Source: Filosporella fistucella (taxonomy: Eukaryota; Ascomycota; Leotiomycetes; Helotiales). From it: 64,000 bases of DNA. The notes beneath the pieces are model-generated. The model did not search any database and had not been told where the DNA came from. It was given only the letters and a program-made list of their open reading frames with translations. The DNA lies in contig JAQJZZ010000013.1 of the NCBI GenBank assembly GCA_030077755.1, positions 868,001-932,000 of the forward strand, read 5' to 3'. Both the position numbers and the translations under genes were made by a program. Shown here one piece after another: positions 1 to 10,963 of this stretch (within the stretch, counting starts at the first letter, position 1; each line of letters begins with the position of its first letter).

Positions 1-1881
1 CCCTTGAACCACAAGGTTGGCCTTCGGCGCCCAATCGGCAGGAACATCGCCTGGATTCCCATCCACGCCAATAGGCAGGAGCCAAGTACCGGAGGGGCTG
101 TCAACGACGGCTGTGCTTCGAACAGTAGGCCAAGATCCAGGGCTAGTTTTCTCCACTGTCTTTCCGGTAGTTGTCTGGAAGATGATATATTCTCCATCAC
201 TGCCTCGAATAGTGACAATGCCTTTCGACTGCTCAACCCAAATTCCCTTCACATCCCACTTCTTATCGGTGGCAATATCGAAAGCCTTGGCGGACCAAAT
301 AATAGCACCTTGGTTACCAGCATCGAGGCCATAGACTCTTCCACGCTGTGTAGCCAAGATCACTAGCTTGTTGAAGCCAAAAGTATCTCTGGTCAAGACA
401 CCTGGTTTCTGGGAAATGATGTCTCCGGGAAGTATACTGCTCAAAAGCCGAGCTGGAAGTTCTTGAAGATAGCCTGGGAGATATTGCAAATCATTGATGT
501 GTCGGTTGACACGATGAATGTATGCTGACAGGGGATTGCTGTGCGCTTCAGCCTCGAGAGTCTTGGCCAAGCTTTCCGATTCTGGGATCTCAGCCCATTC
601 CGCAGCTACTGCACCTGAAAGGCCTTCAGGTCGATTCCACCCTAATGCTCCATTGCGGATAAGTACCCAGTCCTCGTTGCTTGTGACAACGGCGGATCTG
701 ACAGCAAAAGTATCAGGAGACTTCTGGACAACTTCCGAAACCCCATGTAAGAATAACCCGGTGCTTGCATCTGCCTTAATGGGCCATCTGCCCAGAATCC
801 CGTGAGAGGCCGAAGAGACGATAACAACTTCATCACCTCCAATACGAGTGAAATACACGTTCGCTTCTTGAGAACTAGTAGAAATCGCACCCTTTCCGGC
901 CAATTTCGGCAACTCATACCCTAACTTGATGTTGCCGCTTGCAAGATCAATGTGGTAGACTTCAGCCCGATTCGCAACAGCGGAGTGACTGTGAACGAGG
1001 AAATGAGGAAGCGATTGCACCAATTGCGGAGCATGGATATCAACTTTCACAATATCTCCATCTGCCTCCTTCAATGGCAGCGATTGCACATTTCCAGCCT
1101 TGCCCAAGATATTGACCTTCAAGCTCTTCATAGCCTTGTCCGTCCAGGTGATAATTGGCGCCGCGGAATTGGCTCCAACGAGTAAAACATCCTCAGCCGA
1201 ATGCACATCGCCTTTCGTGCTAAGCGTATACTCATTGACCTTCTTGCCAGTGGCCGGGTCCAGGCTGACAACTCTCAAATTATATGCTCCTTTTGCGCCG
1301 TGTAATGATACCACAAACACAGTCTGCACATTCGTGCTAACTTGTAACGGCACATCATCCGTCAGATCTTTATGTTCCCACGCCACATCTCCACTTGCGC
1401 CCTTCAACCTCCTCAAAACGCCCTTTCCATTCTCCTCAAAGAGAGCAAGTATATCTTTAGTCTCATCCTTCACTGTCTCCATAACCTCCAAATCCCTTAC
1501 TTCGCCTAAGAACTCATTACCCCACCTCTCCAACCCAGTCATCGCATCCCAAGCTCTAACCTCATTTCCCCTTCCAGACACAACTGTATTCTCTCCTTCA
1601 ACCGGTCTTAAAAATCCGTCTGTAACCCCTCCTAGCAACTGTCTCCATACCACTTTCCCAGTCCCCGGGTGCACCGCACCAACCACACCTAGATCACTTA
1701 GCGTATACAGTAACGTCGCTTTATCATCTTTCCTGGGACGGTGGAAAAAAGTGGTTTGAGGTTGTGGTAGACCCAGGAGTTCGTGCGCGTAATCGATGCT
1801 GTAGGCTTCGTCTGCGAGAACGGCGGAAGCGGAGGGGAGAAGGGAAAGAGTGAGGGAGAGGAGGGTGAGTGGGAGACGCAT
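1..1881 (-). CDS. EMC1: ER membrane protein complex subunit 1 (partial, C-terminus outside window)
   Basis: This is the N-terminal 627 residues of EMC1, the large luminal subunit of the ER membrane protein complex, which inserts transmembrane segments of client proteins. The frame is open from the ATG at 1881 to the left edge with no intron. Residues 1-20 form a clear signal peptide (MRLPLTLLSLTLSLLPSASA). The rest reads as repeated PQQ-like beta-propeller blades, for example GVVGAVHPGTGKVVWRQLL and the later VKGIWVEQSKGIVTIRGSDG. The conserved C-terminal DUF1620 domain and the membrane anchor would lie beyond position 1. Family members are usually about 900-1000 residues, so roughly two thirds is present. 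It is a housekeeping gene, with a palindromic E-box about 115 bp upstream of the start. I am confident in the family; the missing end is due only to the window boundary. Confidence 0.9.
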   Translation of the reverse strand, partial: MRLPLTLLSLTLSLLPSASAVLADEAYSIDYAHELLGLPQPQTTFFHRPRKDDKATLLYTLSDLGVVGAVHPGTGKVVWRQLLGGVTDGFLRPVEGENTVVSGRGNEVRAWDAMTGLERWGNEFLGEVRDLEVMETVKDETKDILALFEENGKGVLRRLKGASGDVAWEHKDLTDDVPLQVSTNVQTVFVVSLHGAKGAYNLRVVSLDPATGKKVNEYTLSTKGDVHSAEDVLLVGANSAAPIITWTDKAMKSLKVNILGKAGNVQSLPLKEADGDIVKVDIHAPQLVQSLPHFLVHSHSAVANRAEVYHIDLASGNIKLGYELPKLAGKGAISTSSQEANVYFTRIGGDEVVIVSSASHGILGRWPIKADASTGLFLHGVSEVVQKSPDTFAVRSAVVTSNEDWVLIRNGALGWNRPEGLSGAVAAEWAEIPESESLAKTLEAEAHSNPLSAYIHRVNRHINDLQYLPGYLQELPARLLSSILPGDIISQKPGVLTRDTFGFNKLVILATQRGRVYGLDAGNQGAIIWSAKAFDIATDKKWDVKGIWVEQSKGIVTIRGSDGEYIIFQTTTGKTVEKTSPGSWPTVRSTAVVDSPSGTWLLPIGVDGNPGDVPADWAPKANLVVQG

Positions 1882-1996
1882 TGTGTTGATGGACCGCGGA
1901 GGGTCGTTAGATGTGTTGGAGCTGTGGTTGTGAGCTTGTGATTGTGATGCTGGAGCTTCTTGGTACGGCAGCCGGGATTGGCAGGAATTATATGCA

Positions 1997-2004
1997 TCAC
2001 GTGA
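1997..2004. promoter_or_regulatory. Palindromic E-box TCACGTGA upstream of EMC1
   Basis: The palindrome TCACGTGA sits about 115 bp upstream of the EMC1 start codon. CACGTG cores are bound by bHLH factors in fungi (Cbf1/Pho4/SREBP type). The match is exact, but function is inferred from position only. Confidence 0.3.
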
Positions 2005-2234
2005 TGTTACCTATAACTGCGAGTCTTTCCGTGTCTTTTGCACTTAGAGTTAGATATAGATGACATATCTGAATATTTCTTCGATTGGATTTTCAGTTCC
2101 AAGGAGGCTTGCCATGCTTTGACAGCCGGAATGTACTCATCTGAACAACGAGAATGATGTATGTGAAGGATTTTTATTTAATCTTGCTTATAGTACAATG
2201 TCGACTTTCTCTGAGCCAAATTATTTACAATTGA

Positions 2235-3649
2235 TCATACTTTCACTAGTAATTTTGTACCACCTTTGCTGATTCTCGACAACAAGATGAAAATCGCAGC
2301 CAAAACATTCGCACTACCACAGAACATAGCTGGCCCAACCCAGCCATAACTGTCCAACAACACTCCAGCAACTGGATTTCCCACCAGAAGTCCCAAAGCA
2401 CTTATCGAAAAACACATCCCCATGTGCGTTCCGACTAGACTTAAATCAGGAGAAAGTGTTGCTAAAGCTGGTCCGCTGATAGATACAAAGGTACCCGAAA
2501 AGATGCCGTAGAAGATACTGAAGACAATGGCCTGTCCAAGTGAAGCTACCGAAGGCCAACAGAAAGCTATGATGCCGCAACAGAAACAGAATGGTGCTGT
2601 TATGTTCAGCGGCCCAGTCTTATCAGCGAAGAAATTCGGGACAATTCTGCCGAATACTGAGCCAGCATTGATGATCGCAAGCAGGTAAAAGCCCATGTTC
2701 TCGTCCACGAAGCCGTCTTCGATACTGTATGTGCTGAGATAGTAAAATGGGATATACATGCCCATAAAGCCGAAGAAACTCCCCATGCAGAAAAGGTCGT
2801 AAGGAATCTCATGGAACACTTTGAAGTCAACTATTGGTCGACGGGTTGAGGGGAATACTTTTGCTCGCATGACAGTTACTGGTATTATCAATGTCCCAAG
2901 CATGATAAAAGCGATAATCCTCGTAGCCCAGCCAAAGCCGACTCGTGGCTGCAGAAGATGAAAGACTGTGGGATATATAACACCACCTGTGAAATTAGCT
3001 TTGTGCAGTTTAGAACATTTGGCAACATACCAATACTGCTTCCAGCTGCAGCTAATCCAGTTGCGAAAGCTCTCTTGGAAGTGAAGTATTGTGGCATAAC
3101 TGACACACTTGGAAGTAACATACAACCAGCTCCAATGCCAACACAGAAGCCTTGCGCCAGAAGGATCTGCCAATATTGGGTACAGATACTCAACATCATC
3201 ATTCCAAAAACAACCATAATTGAGCCGACAAGTACGAGGGCTCGAAGATATCCTGCATCGAATATCGGACCGGTTACAAGACCTCCAAATATCAGAAGGA
3301 GGAACGCTTGAACGGAACCAATCCAGGATATTGACGAAGGTGACTCGCTTTTAAGCAGATTTGCTTGATAAAATGTTTGGTATGCACCAAAGGTATTAGC
3401 AATACCCCTTTTCAGTCATTAGCATATAGATTCGAAGGCCAAAATGGTGTCCTATACCTACCAAGAATTGAACATGAGAAAAAATGCTCCCAGAACTTGC
3501 ATGCAAGCTAGAAGGTTACCACTAGACTCGACTTGTGCGAGCTGCCCCTCTGGAACCTCTCCCAGACTTTGAGCTTTCTCGCCAAGGTTGATACTGCTTG
3601 AATCTGACATTGTTCCCACGTCCAAGGAGTCAGCTCGACTTGCGCTCAT
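2235..3649 (-). CDS. MFS transporter, monocarboxylate (MCT/MCH) type
   Basis: Three exons give 438 residues: 3649-3462, 3407-3031 and 2986-2235. Introns are 3408-3461 and 2987-3030 (44 nt), and all phases close. The N-terminus is a short acidic, Ser-rich cytosolic tail, followed by about 12 hydrophobic helices. The fold is that of SLC16-like fungal transporters: GAYQTFYQANLL after helix 1, the GIGAGCMLLPSVSVMPQYF stretch with RAFATGLAAAGSSIG (helices 4-5), and a long central loop before the second six-helix half. Such proteins move monocarboxylates, riboflavin or related small acids across the plasma membrane; the substrate cannot be told from sequence. It lies downstream of EMC1 on the same strand, about 350 bp away. 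The protein appears intact. Start chosen as the first ATG giving the normal cytosolic tail length. Confidence 0.8.
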
Positions 3650-4503
3650 AACTCTTATGTTTTAAGCCAACACCGAGTATAAATCTTTGGAATTTAATAA
3701 GTGGCGTAAGATGATTCTGTCTCTTTACTCAACAAAAGAAGTCGACAGTATTTATATGTGTTTTGTCTGACCGCTTTAGCTTGGGACTTCTATCGAGGGT
3801 AGAGTCGAGTCTGGAGGTGCTTGGAAATCAAAGCTTAGCAATAAACGTGTATCTTAATCAAAATAGAAATACGTTTATGTATCTCGCCCAAGGGTTCAAT
3901 GGTGGAAGTCATGGCGGCTTCATATTAAGAAATTCCCAAATTGACATCTTGGTGACAAAAAATGGGGGGTTTACTAAAAGAGGGGCGGTTCTGACGGCAA
4001 TGGTTGCTGCACCTCGGAACGCTAACGCGAGATGGGCAATATGCCTATTTCCGAAACCGAGACCCTATGTTATCCTAACAGTGAGAGTAAGCGGCTCCAA
4101 AATCGATGGACATGATGATCTATTCAGGCTACGATTGGAAGTAAATCTGAGAAAGATTATAGCCACGGCTTTTCATTTGTCGAATCTCAATTATGCGCTC
4201 GGTGCTTGAATATTGGAATTCGAAGATCAGAATTGATCAATTAGACATCAACAAATCGGGGTTTGATTGTGATTGTCGCTCCAGGCGCGTGGTCTCCGGA
4301 TATAACATTGTCAACGGCACCGCGCCGTGGTATAGGTTCAGCTAGGGTAGCACTCGGGCTAAGGCTCTGAAGGGTTTCAACTCAGACCGAAAATTTTCTT
4401 GACAATTGCTTTGCTGTGTGCGTGTTCCGGGACGAGCCATCCAGCCAACAAAAAGCTGAAATGCCGTGCATCAAGAGCTTAAGCTGCAGATGATGCCATA
4501 GAT
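3650..4503. other. Intergenic region, no supported gene
   Basis: This is the upstream flank of the MFS gene and the 3' flank of the Zn2Cys6 gene. A plus-strand open frame ends at 4209 (first ATG near 3877) but has no recognisable domain, so I do not call it a gene. Confidence 0.5.
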
Positions 4504-6213
4504 TTAGAAATTGTCAAATTTCCTGGCATAAATCCTCGCATAACTTACTCCACATTGACTTCCAATTCGAAGCAGATTATCTCTTGCCTTTGCTCGTTGA
4601 TGCTGCAATGCGTAAGGACATCGCAGGATCACCTGATGTGCCCATACGAGAAAATAGCCTCCAACACTTTTGGACTCTTTTTTGCCATGTGAATCTACAA
4701 CATCGCCTAGGCAGAATGGGGCGCTGGAGAAAATTTTCTCAATCATCTTTTGAATGACGAGGAGTGACCGTTCGCGTTGGCTATTCCATATCAAAGCGGT
4801 GCTGTTGTCAAGCTTAATGTGTTGTCGGTCCTGATAGCTGAGGAGAGATTGGTGAAGCAATATTCGACTTGCTCGGTGTTTATTCCATACACTGGCTGTC
4901 CACACGCCTGGGTATATATCGATCTTGGATGAAATGTTTTCATATGGCGCCTGGACTGAAGCATCATTCTCCCATTGAGAATATTGCCTTTCTAATGAGT
5001 CAAATGTGTCCAAGAACCATGCAGGATTGTTGCCAGGAGACCCTTCGCAAGATGCTGCGATAAATTTGCTGACTTGGTGCATGTTGATTGTCATCCGATT
5101 CGAGATTGTCGACGGGTCAAGGAGGTTAATGAGCAACTCTTCATTTCCGCCTGGTTGTATATTCATATCCAAGTTTCGTCGCGTCTATCAAATCTGTAAG
5201 CTCGTCCCGTGTATTTGAAAGTGAAACCCACCATTTGACAGCATATCATATGAAGCACACCTGAACCACTGCCTTCGCCCAACACTACTCCTCCGCGACA
5301 TGCCTGCAGAAAATGTTAGATCCGGATGACGATCCCATAGAAGACTTCGCATAAGATCAATAAAGTTAAGAAAAGTTTATCAATAGCATCTAGGCTTTGC
5401 CGAAGAAATATAGAGTAAGATGGAATTTCTGAATCTCACCAATGCAACAATCCCTTGTATGTGAAGAAGTGATAAATCGTGTTCAAACGTGGGGTTGATG
5501 CACTGTCGTTTGTGTCAAAATAATTAACAATCATGGATACTTGGCTTCTACCTCATAAAGTGCTAATAAGAGTGCCGCTATGATGGTTGCTTCGGTAGTC
5601 GCTATCGATGCGTCGATCGTAGCATTTCTAATGATATTTAGAGACCAGCAGTAGTGGGACATCGCGCTGATCGAAATATCTGGTCTTTGAAACTTCTGAG
5701 CGATATTCGCATATGCCACTGTTGAGACTGCATGGCGCAGTAAAGAGTTTTCTGGTGCTTGATGGTATAAATCTGGCAAATAGTTGAGCCACCCTGGACA
5801 TTTTCCGCAAGCCATCATCGTATAATCACGAAAAAATAGGCATGTCGAATGCAGCTGAATATCATCTTTGAGTACCTAGAATAATTATCAGATTTAGTGG
5901 ATCGTAAGCTGAGAATCCGCACCGTTCGGCATATGGCTAGTTGTGATGCTGGAAATATAGTATAATTATTGATTTTTGGTTGGGCTTTACTGGCAGCCCG
6001 GGCATTTTCATCGCGAAATGACAGATCCCACTGATCGGGATATCCGGGACATGTTTTACCAATCCTCAGACACTTTTTGCAAGCTGGCTGGGACTCGTCG
6101 CACTAGATATTTGTAAATCAAACCAAGATGTCATTACAGGTGATAACTCAAAGTACCTTGACCTTTCGAGCCTTGCATCTCCCGCAGGCGCTGCTTCTAC
6201 CATGGTTGACCAT
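4504..6213 (-). CDS. Zn2Cys6 fungal transcription factor, possibly frameshifted
   Basis: The start at 6213 opens a textbook Gal4-type DNA-binding domain, C-x2-C-x6-C-x6-C-x2-C-x6-C, at residues 10-37, split by an intron (6103-6156). Exon 2 is 6102-5923; exon 3 starts at 5875 after a GTGCGG...TCTAG intron and continues with VLKDDIQLHSTCLFFRDYTM, the usual start of the regulatory domain. The last ~220 codons (to 4504) match the C-terminal part of the same family (NNPAWFLDTFDSLERQY, SVWNKHRASRILLHQSLL). The middle is difficult: exons between about 5530 and 5200 are not fully resolved, and near 5172-5185 the open frame ending in DELTDLIDATKL must jump to the frame starting DMNIQPGGNEE without any GT-AG pair. 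That suggests a one-base frameshift or sequencing error. Proteins of this type act as nuclear pathway regulators; no target is evident. Confidence 0.7.
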
Positions 6214-6516
6214 TAAGAGATGGCGAGGAAGTGTTTGCGATGAGATCACCCGGAAATATCACATAAAGAAGAGCGCATCAAACACATATTCATCAGCGTA
6301 AGCCACTTATAATTAGATGAGAAGTCGCAGAGAATTTGATGTTGTAGCGCATTGGTATGACAAGAAGAGACAAGACCATGACCTGCATATAGAGTGACGC
6401 TTGATGACACCAGCTGATACTGGCACAGCGGCGTGCTTCTAGAAAAGCTTCTTGTTACCTGAACCCAAATCCCTCTCCTCCACCCGATGGTTCTGAATGT
6501 CATCTCCTCAAAGACT

Positions 6517-6786
6517 CTAATTGCAACCTGACAAAGTCAATTCCCCCTCCTTACCGAAATCTAGATCAAAAGCTAAGGCAATATCTCTGGCCATGACGCC
6601 TCTCCCGTCCGTACAATGACAAGGTAGACTCAATTCCATCCTTTTGGCAACACTGCCACGCCACACCGGCTTAAGGGTTTGCCAGTGGACGCAATGGAAA
6701 CCACAATATGGAAATGGCACATAATACTGCGTCCCATCATGTTGCATCACAGCTCTTCTTGACAAAATCCACGAGCACCCAGCCAT
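6517..6786 (-). CDS. Small hypothetical open frame (doubtful)
   Basis: An ATG-initiated frame of 89 codons, rich in Cys and Trp, lies divergent to the next plus-strand gene, about 100 bp apart. It may continue by splicing into open sequence down to about 6246, but no domain is recognisable. It could be chance. Reported only because this 670 bp interval holds nothing else. Confidence 0.2.
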   Translation of the reverse strand: MAGCSWILSRRAVMQHDGTQYYVPFPYCGFHCVHWQTLKPVWRGSVAKRMELSLPCHCTDGRGVMARDIALAFDLDFGKEGELTLSGCN

Positions 6787-6882
6787 ATTCTGGATTTGAA
6801 CTCATTTCGGAGCATTGAATCTTGTCTACTTTCACTCCCAATTTCGGATTTCAAGGAGATCCTGATTTCTCCCAATCCGAAA

Positions 6883-7949
6883 ATGGAAGTCGTTGGTCTT
6901 GTTCTTGGTATTGTTCCAATTGCTGCATCTTTTCAAGGAGCATTCACGACTCTTCGCTCTTGGCGGCAGGCCGAATCGTTGATCCGGGCATACCAAACCG
7001 AAAAAATAATGCTCCATGACCTCAAAGTCGCTATCGCGCATAATAAACTGCACCTTGTGACTGCTCAAGGGGAATGCATCTGGCGAAACGCATCTTTAAA
7101 GACTGGACTCGAAGCAACATACGGGGTTCGAAAGGCGCGGAATATTCTTGGCACTTTGGAGGAATGTGAAGCTGAGGCTGAGATGTTGCGAATGATCTTT
7201 ACCACGACGAACGGTGATTACGATGTTATTGAGCGCTCTTTACGCGGTGATAATTGCCCTTTGCTAAACCATTATACAGACCGCTGTCTCGTTGTTCACG
7301 ACAGATGAGTAAGAATCTAACGGACCCAGAGACCTTTCCAAAATCGTTATTACTAAGCACAAGATGGTTGGAGCTGCTTCGCCGTAAATCGTTGGTAAAC
7401 GATCGAGTGTTTCCGGCACAAAATCGCCCGCAGCAAATTTCTATAGACCAAAATTCTCTACTCGAGATTATAGAGAAAGCCATACTACATATGAAGAATC
7501 TGAATGGAAATGTCATCGGACTCGTTCCCGGTGTGCGTGATGACATTTGCAGAGCGCATTTGAGAATCGGGCAAAATTTCTCTTCCACAAACGCAGCTCT
7601 GGTACTGGCAAACACACTCTCGATGAATCACCTCGACGAAGAGATGAATGCAACGCCCATTTTCAAAACATATTGCCACTCTATTGCGTTTTATGCCCGC
7701 GTATGAAGTGGTGGAGAATTTTACTGCTATCGCCCAATGGAAGCTTTTTTTTTTTTAGCTCAGCTTATCATCTTCCTCGCCGCTATATCAATTTCGATTG
7801 TGTGGGCATCTTGGGAAAAAGATCTTGGGACTGCAACTGGGCTCGGCGGGATTGTGTTCGCTATCGGCAGCACGATCAACACGATATACGACAAATGCAG
7901 AGTCAATCTGATTCCCCCTAAAAATTCATCTCGCCTTCAAATCAAATAA
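6883..7949 (+). CDS. Protein with fungal NLR/HeLo-type N-terminal domain and C-terminal membrane segment
   Basis: Proposed exons are 6883-7246, 7330-7700 and 7764-7949, giving 306 residues. The N-terminus MEVVGLVLGIVPIAASFQGA is the signature opening of the N-terminal domains found on fungal NLR-like and HeLo/DUF7580-type proteins, followed by a helical stretch (SLIRAYQTEKIMLHDLKVAI). The middle is helical and unannotated. The last exon encodes a hydrophobic helix (LIIFLAAISISIVWA) and a second weaker one (GLGGIVFAIGSTI). The second intron (7701-7763) has a long T-tract before TTTAGCTCAG. The first intron (7247-7329) was chosen because a CTAAC branch sits just before CCCAG; a GTTATT donor at 7225 joined to 7304 would also keep frame. 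No NACHT or effector domain follows, so this is a stand-alone N-domain protein. Function unknown; such domains mediate cell death or signalling in fungi. Confidence 0.55.
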
Positions 7950-8050
7950 AGCTAGATGTATATTACGGATTCAATGTTTAGTAATTGATGGCAAACAGTG
8001 GATGGAAGTGCAGCGATCTATCGACAGCTATCAACAGTATCACTTGCTTC

Positions 8051-8691
8051 TCATCTTACAAAGACAAGACCCACTGATTCGAAGGCAATACTCGAGCTTG
8101 TCTGCCGAAACGCAATAGTAATGGTAACATTAATCCCATGCCCGCACCTCCCACTCTCGACACCCAAAGGACTAATACATGTTACATCCAAGGACTCTAA
8201 GGAATCGTGTTCCGACAGCGTGGACCTGAATACTTCGCTACCTCCATAGAATATCTCCAATTTGTACGGTCGCGCCAACGTCGTCTCGAACTCAGCGAGA
8301 AATCTTGTGGGTCGTATGCTTCCATTTGGCGCACTTGGAAGAGCAAAGTGGACAATACCTGTCGACCAGTGATCAGTCCCAACCTTCGGACTGACCACCG
8401 CGAAGCGCGAGTGGTGTTCTATATTGACCGGCCGTTCTGCATCAGATATCACAGAATTGCCGTGAACAGCGACCCAATCTGCTGTTGGTTGTGGTTGTAT
8501 ATTTTGCTTTTCATTTCGAGGATGATTCTCTGGGAAATATAAAGCTGAAGTTCGGCGACTTGTATTGGCTGACTCCGAAGCAAGCTAGCATTCAATTAGT
8601 CGACTCAATAATGAATCAACTTAGGCAATAGTAAGAGGCCACTCACATTTCTTTTCATTGGTGCACTTGAATCTCTTGCTGGGACCTCCAT
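8051..8691 (-). CDS. DUF6623-like beta protein, paralogue A
   Basis: Two exons (8691-8647 and 8572-8051) join in phase 0 across a GTGAGT...GGAG intron and encode 188 residues. After a charged linker comes a domain opening DWVAVHGNSV, with a central GIVHFALPSAPNGS and a closing GINVTITIAFRQTSSSIAFE, predicted all-beta. Its paralogue at 9593-10295 shares this architecture and the near-identical PSAPNGS core. The HGNSV opening, the central FxxPxP region and the closing beta strand resemble the uncharacterised DUF6623 family as I remember it. The N-terminus (MEVPARDSSAPMKRN) lacks the lipid signals of the paralogue, so this copy is probably soluble. The two genes diverge from a shared 0.9 kb region, suggesting an inverted duplication. 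Function unknown. Confidence 0.6.
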
Positions 8692-9592
8692 TGTGGTTGT
8701 TGTGCAAATAGTTGGTTACTACGTCCGAATTAGTGACTTGTTAGGCTCCAGTCAACCCATCTTGCAGGAACCGGGGTTTGGGAACCATTCACCAATTGGT
8801 TTTGCAGTTTCTTCGCTGGATTTTCTTGCTGGAAATAGGTGGATACCCAGCAGAGACGCTTTCCTATGATTTATCCAAGGAAGACAAGTGGCAAGTGAAG
8901 TCACGGCACCCACCCCAAACGAACCCCCGTGGATTAAGCGAGGGGAAAGGGGCGCATCACACCACTGCGTTTCGTCGCGACTATCAGATCATCAGCATCC
9001 TGTAGTCATGAACTTTGCAAATGGCAAACAAAGGAGGCTTGAAACGTGGTTCAATGAGAACAAATGAATATCTTCATACAGAGCGTGGTATTTCTACCCC
9101 GCGATTGCGGCAACTGCAGCTTGTCACCTGCCAAGCTCTGGGACGGGCCGCATCTGGTCTATTATTGAAGCAGGTATTGGACGCGAGTATGGTTCGTACT
9201 CAATTCGCCATGCTTTGAAGCACTAACCTGAGGTCATCTCGTGGTCATCCCTTCAGTCCCATTCTCACCCGATTGCACTTGAGCTCATTTGAGTTGACGA
9301 ACTCAGGAGAAACCTCTGCCATTGCAGTGTTATTGAGCTTAATGAGCCACTTATACCTCTAGTTCATGACGATGAGGATACGTCAATTCTACTATCAGAT
9401 GTTCACAATTGAAAGTGATGCAGACGCCAAGGTTCATCACGATAACTTTTCTCAACGCCTGGCCTGGCAAAGCTTGAGAGGAGAAGTTTGGTGCGAAATG
9501 TCACACAGGGCTCATCAATCAGCCCACCTTGACCATGCTCAGACAAGCACATATCTATACCCTTCAGTGTTCAATCTTTACTGCAGTCGAAC
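8692..9592. other. Shared upstream region of the two DUF6623-like genes
   Basis: About 900 bp between divergent start codons. Several short open frames occur but none has recognisable content. It presumably holds both promoters. Confidence 0.5.
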
Positions 9593-10295
9593 ATGGGTCA
9601 TTCTAAGATCTCGAAATATATAAGGAGCTGCTTCTGCTGCCTTTGTTCTACAGAAAACTCCGCTCCCTCATCAACAGCTATCAATTCCCCTCCAAACAAT
9701 AAAGAAAGTCCACACCAGAAGCTACAGCACAAGCCTAGCGAGCCTAAACCGTAATATTCCTCCAGATTCCTTCCTTTGTTCTCGAGATAATTTCTGATCC
9801 CAATCTAGAATCAACTCTGATCTTACTCTTACTCATTACCCAAAGCCAACACCAACACCACATCTCTGCAAAATGGCAAACTGGATCTCCATGCCCGGCA
9901 ACGCTATCGTGCCTGACCACGACAGCCCAGTCATCATCGAGTATCACTCCAACGGTGCCATTGTACGTCCCAAGCCCACTGCCGTCTTCCCTTGCAAAGG
10001 AATCTTCCACGCCTACATCCCCTCAGCACCCAACGGATCCACTAAAGCCAAGACCATCTCTATCAAACACACTCATATTCTCAGCAAGACTTCGAAAGCT
10101 CAGGTCTTTCATGGAAGTAATTTACTTTGGGAAGGTGTGCCGCACCCGCCGCATACGTTTTTGGATATTGCGCATTTGGATGTAGGTATTGATGCTGAGG
10201 GAGAACATCTGGGATGGGGTGTAACAGTGCAGGTGGAATTTTCGGGGACGAGCAGTATTTTGCTTGTGAGCAGCATTACGATTCAGTTCCAGTAA
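9593..10295 (+). CDS. DUF6623-like beta protein, paralogue B, with N-myristoylation/palmitoylation signature
   Basis: Two exons (9593-9750 and 9809-10295) join in phase 2 to give 214 residues, preserving frame exactly. The N-terminus MGHSKISKYIRSCFCCLC combines Gly2 and a permissive hexapeptide for N-myristoylation with a cysteine cluster suitable for S-palmitoylation. A Ser/Pro/Asn/Lys-rich linker of about 60 residues follows, then the beta domain: NWISMPGNAIV, GIFHAYIPSAPNGS and a closing WGVTVQVEFSGTSSILLVSS. The domain aligns along its length with paralogue A at 8051-8691. I infer attachment to the inner face of a membrane by lipids. An ATG at 9873 could start a shorter soluble form lacking the lipid signal, but the upstream exon splices perfectly into it. 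Function unknown. Confidence 0.6.
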
Positions 10296-10453
10296 TGCTC
10301 GACAAGGGATATAATCTCGAAAAACGAGTTACGGTTGAGTAATTCAAATTGTTATACGATTTTTCAATGTTTTAATCCTCTGTGTGTGATTCGGGATACA
10401 TATGTTACAATGCGTCGTTGCCCCTCAATCTCTACACCCAATCCTCTCCGAAC

Positions 10454-10963
10454 TCAAGGAAAAAGGGCCAACAGCCCAACCAAGCCCCACGTCCCAATCA
10501 AATAAAGCATATTCAACCTAATTTCCTGCGTTTTCCCAATAGCTTCATTATACTCCCCCGTCCCAGGAAGAGGGATCTTCGCCTTCCCCTTCCAGAAATC
10601 CCCAACATGTTCTCTCGTCGCCACCAAAACACCTACATTCCCAAGTACCACAAGCAATTTCCCTACCATACCGATATTCTTCACTATCATCGTAGCTGAG
10701 CTCGCAAATGAGAAAAGTATCTAGCCAAATTGTAAGTCATGTGATTTGCGGACCGGGAGAGAACAAACAGCAAGAGTAGAAGAAGCCTGCGTGGCTCTCG
10801 TTTTCCAGAGTTGATTCGCTGCTGTATCAAAGTGTTTTGCTGCCTTTTTTGCAGTGGGCTCGTAGGATTGCAGGTTTTGGATTGAGATGGAGGCGAGGTA
10901 GAGGTTGTAGGCCGAGAAAGAGGCTTGGAGGGTAGAGACGAGTGTTATGAGGACGGTGGCCAT
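10454..10963 (-). CDS. Small four-helix membrane protein, uncharacterised
   Basis: Exons 10963-10769 and 10720-10454 encode 153 residues. The 48-nt intron has a GTTTGT donor, a GACTTAC-like branch and a GCTAG acceptor. Hydrophobic segments lie near residues 3-24 (VLITLVSTLQASFSAYNLYL), about 60-80 (STLAILFSFASSATMIV), about 84-98 (GKLLVVLGNVGVLVA) and at the C-terminus (MLYLIGTWGLVGLLALF). Between the last two is a polar loop with TREHVGDFWKGKAKIPLPG. The layout resembles fungal anthrone-oxygenase-like/DUF1772 membrane proteins, but I see no motif that proves this. Complete and apparently intact. Confidence 0.55.

Noticed and set aside
3763..4209. A 148-codon plus-strand open frame
   Set aside because: It starts without an ATG, shows no domain and lies in a promoter-size gap; likely chance.
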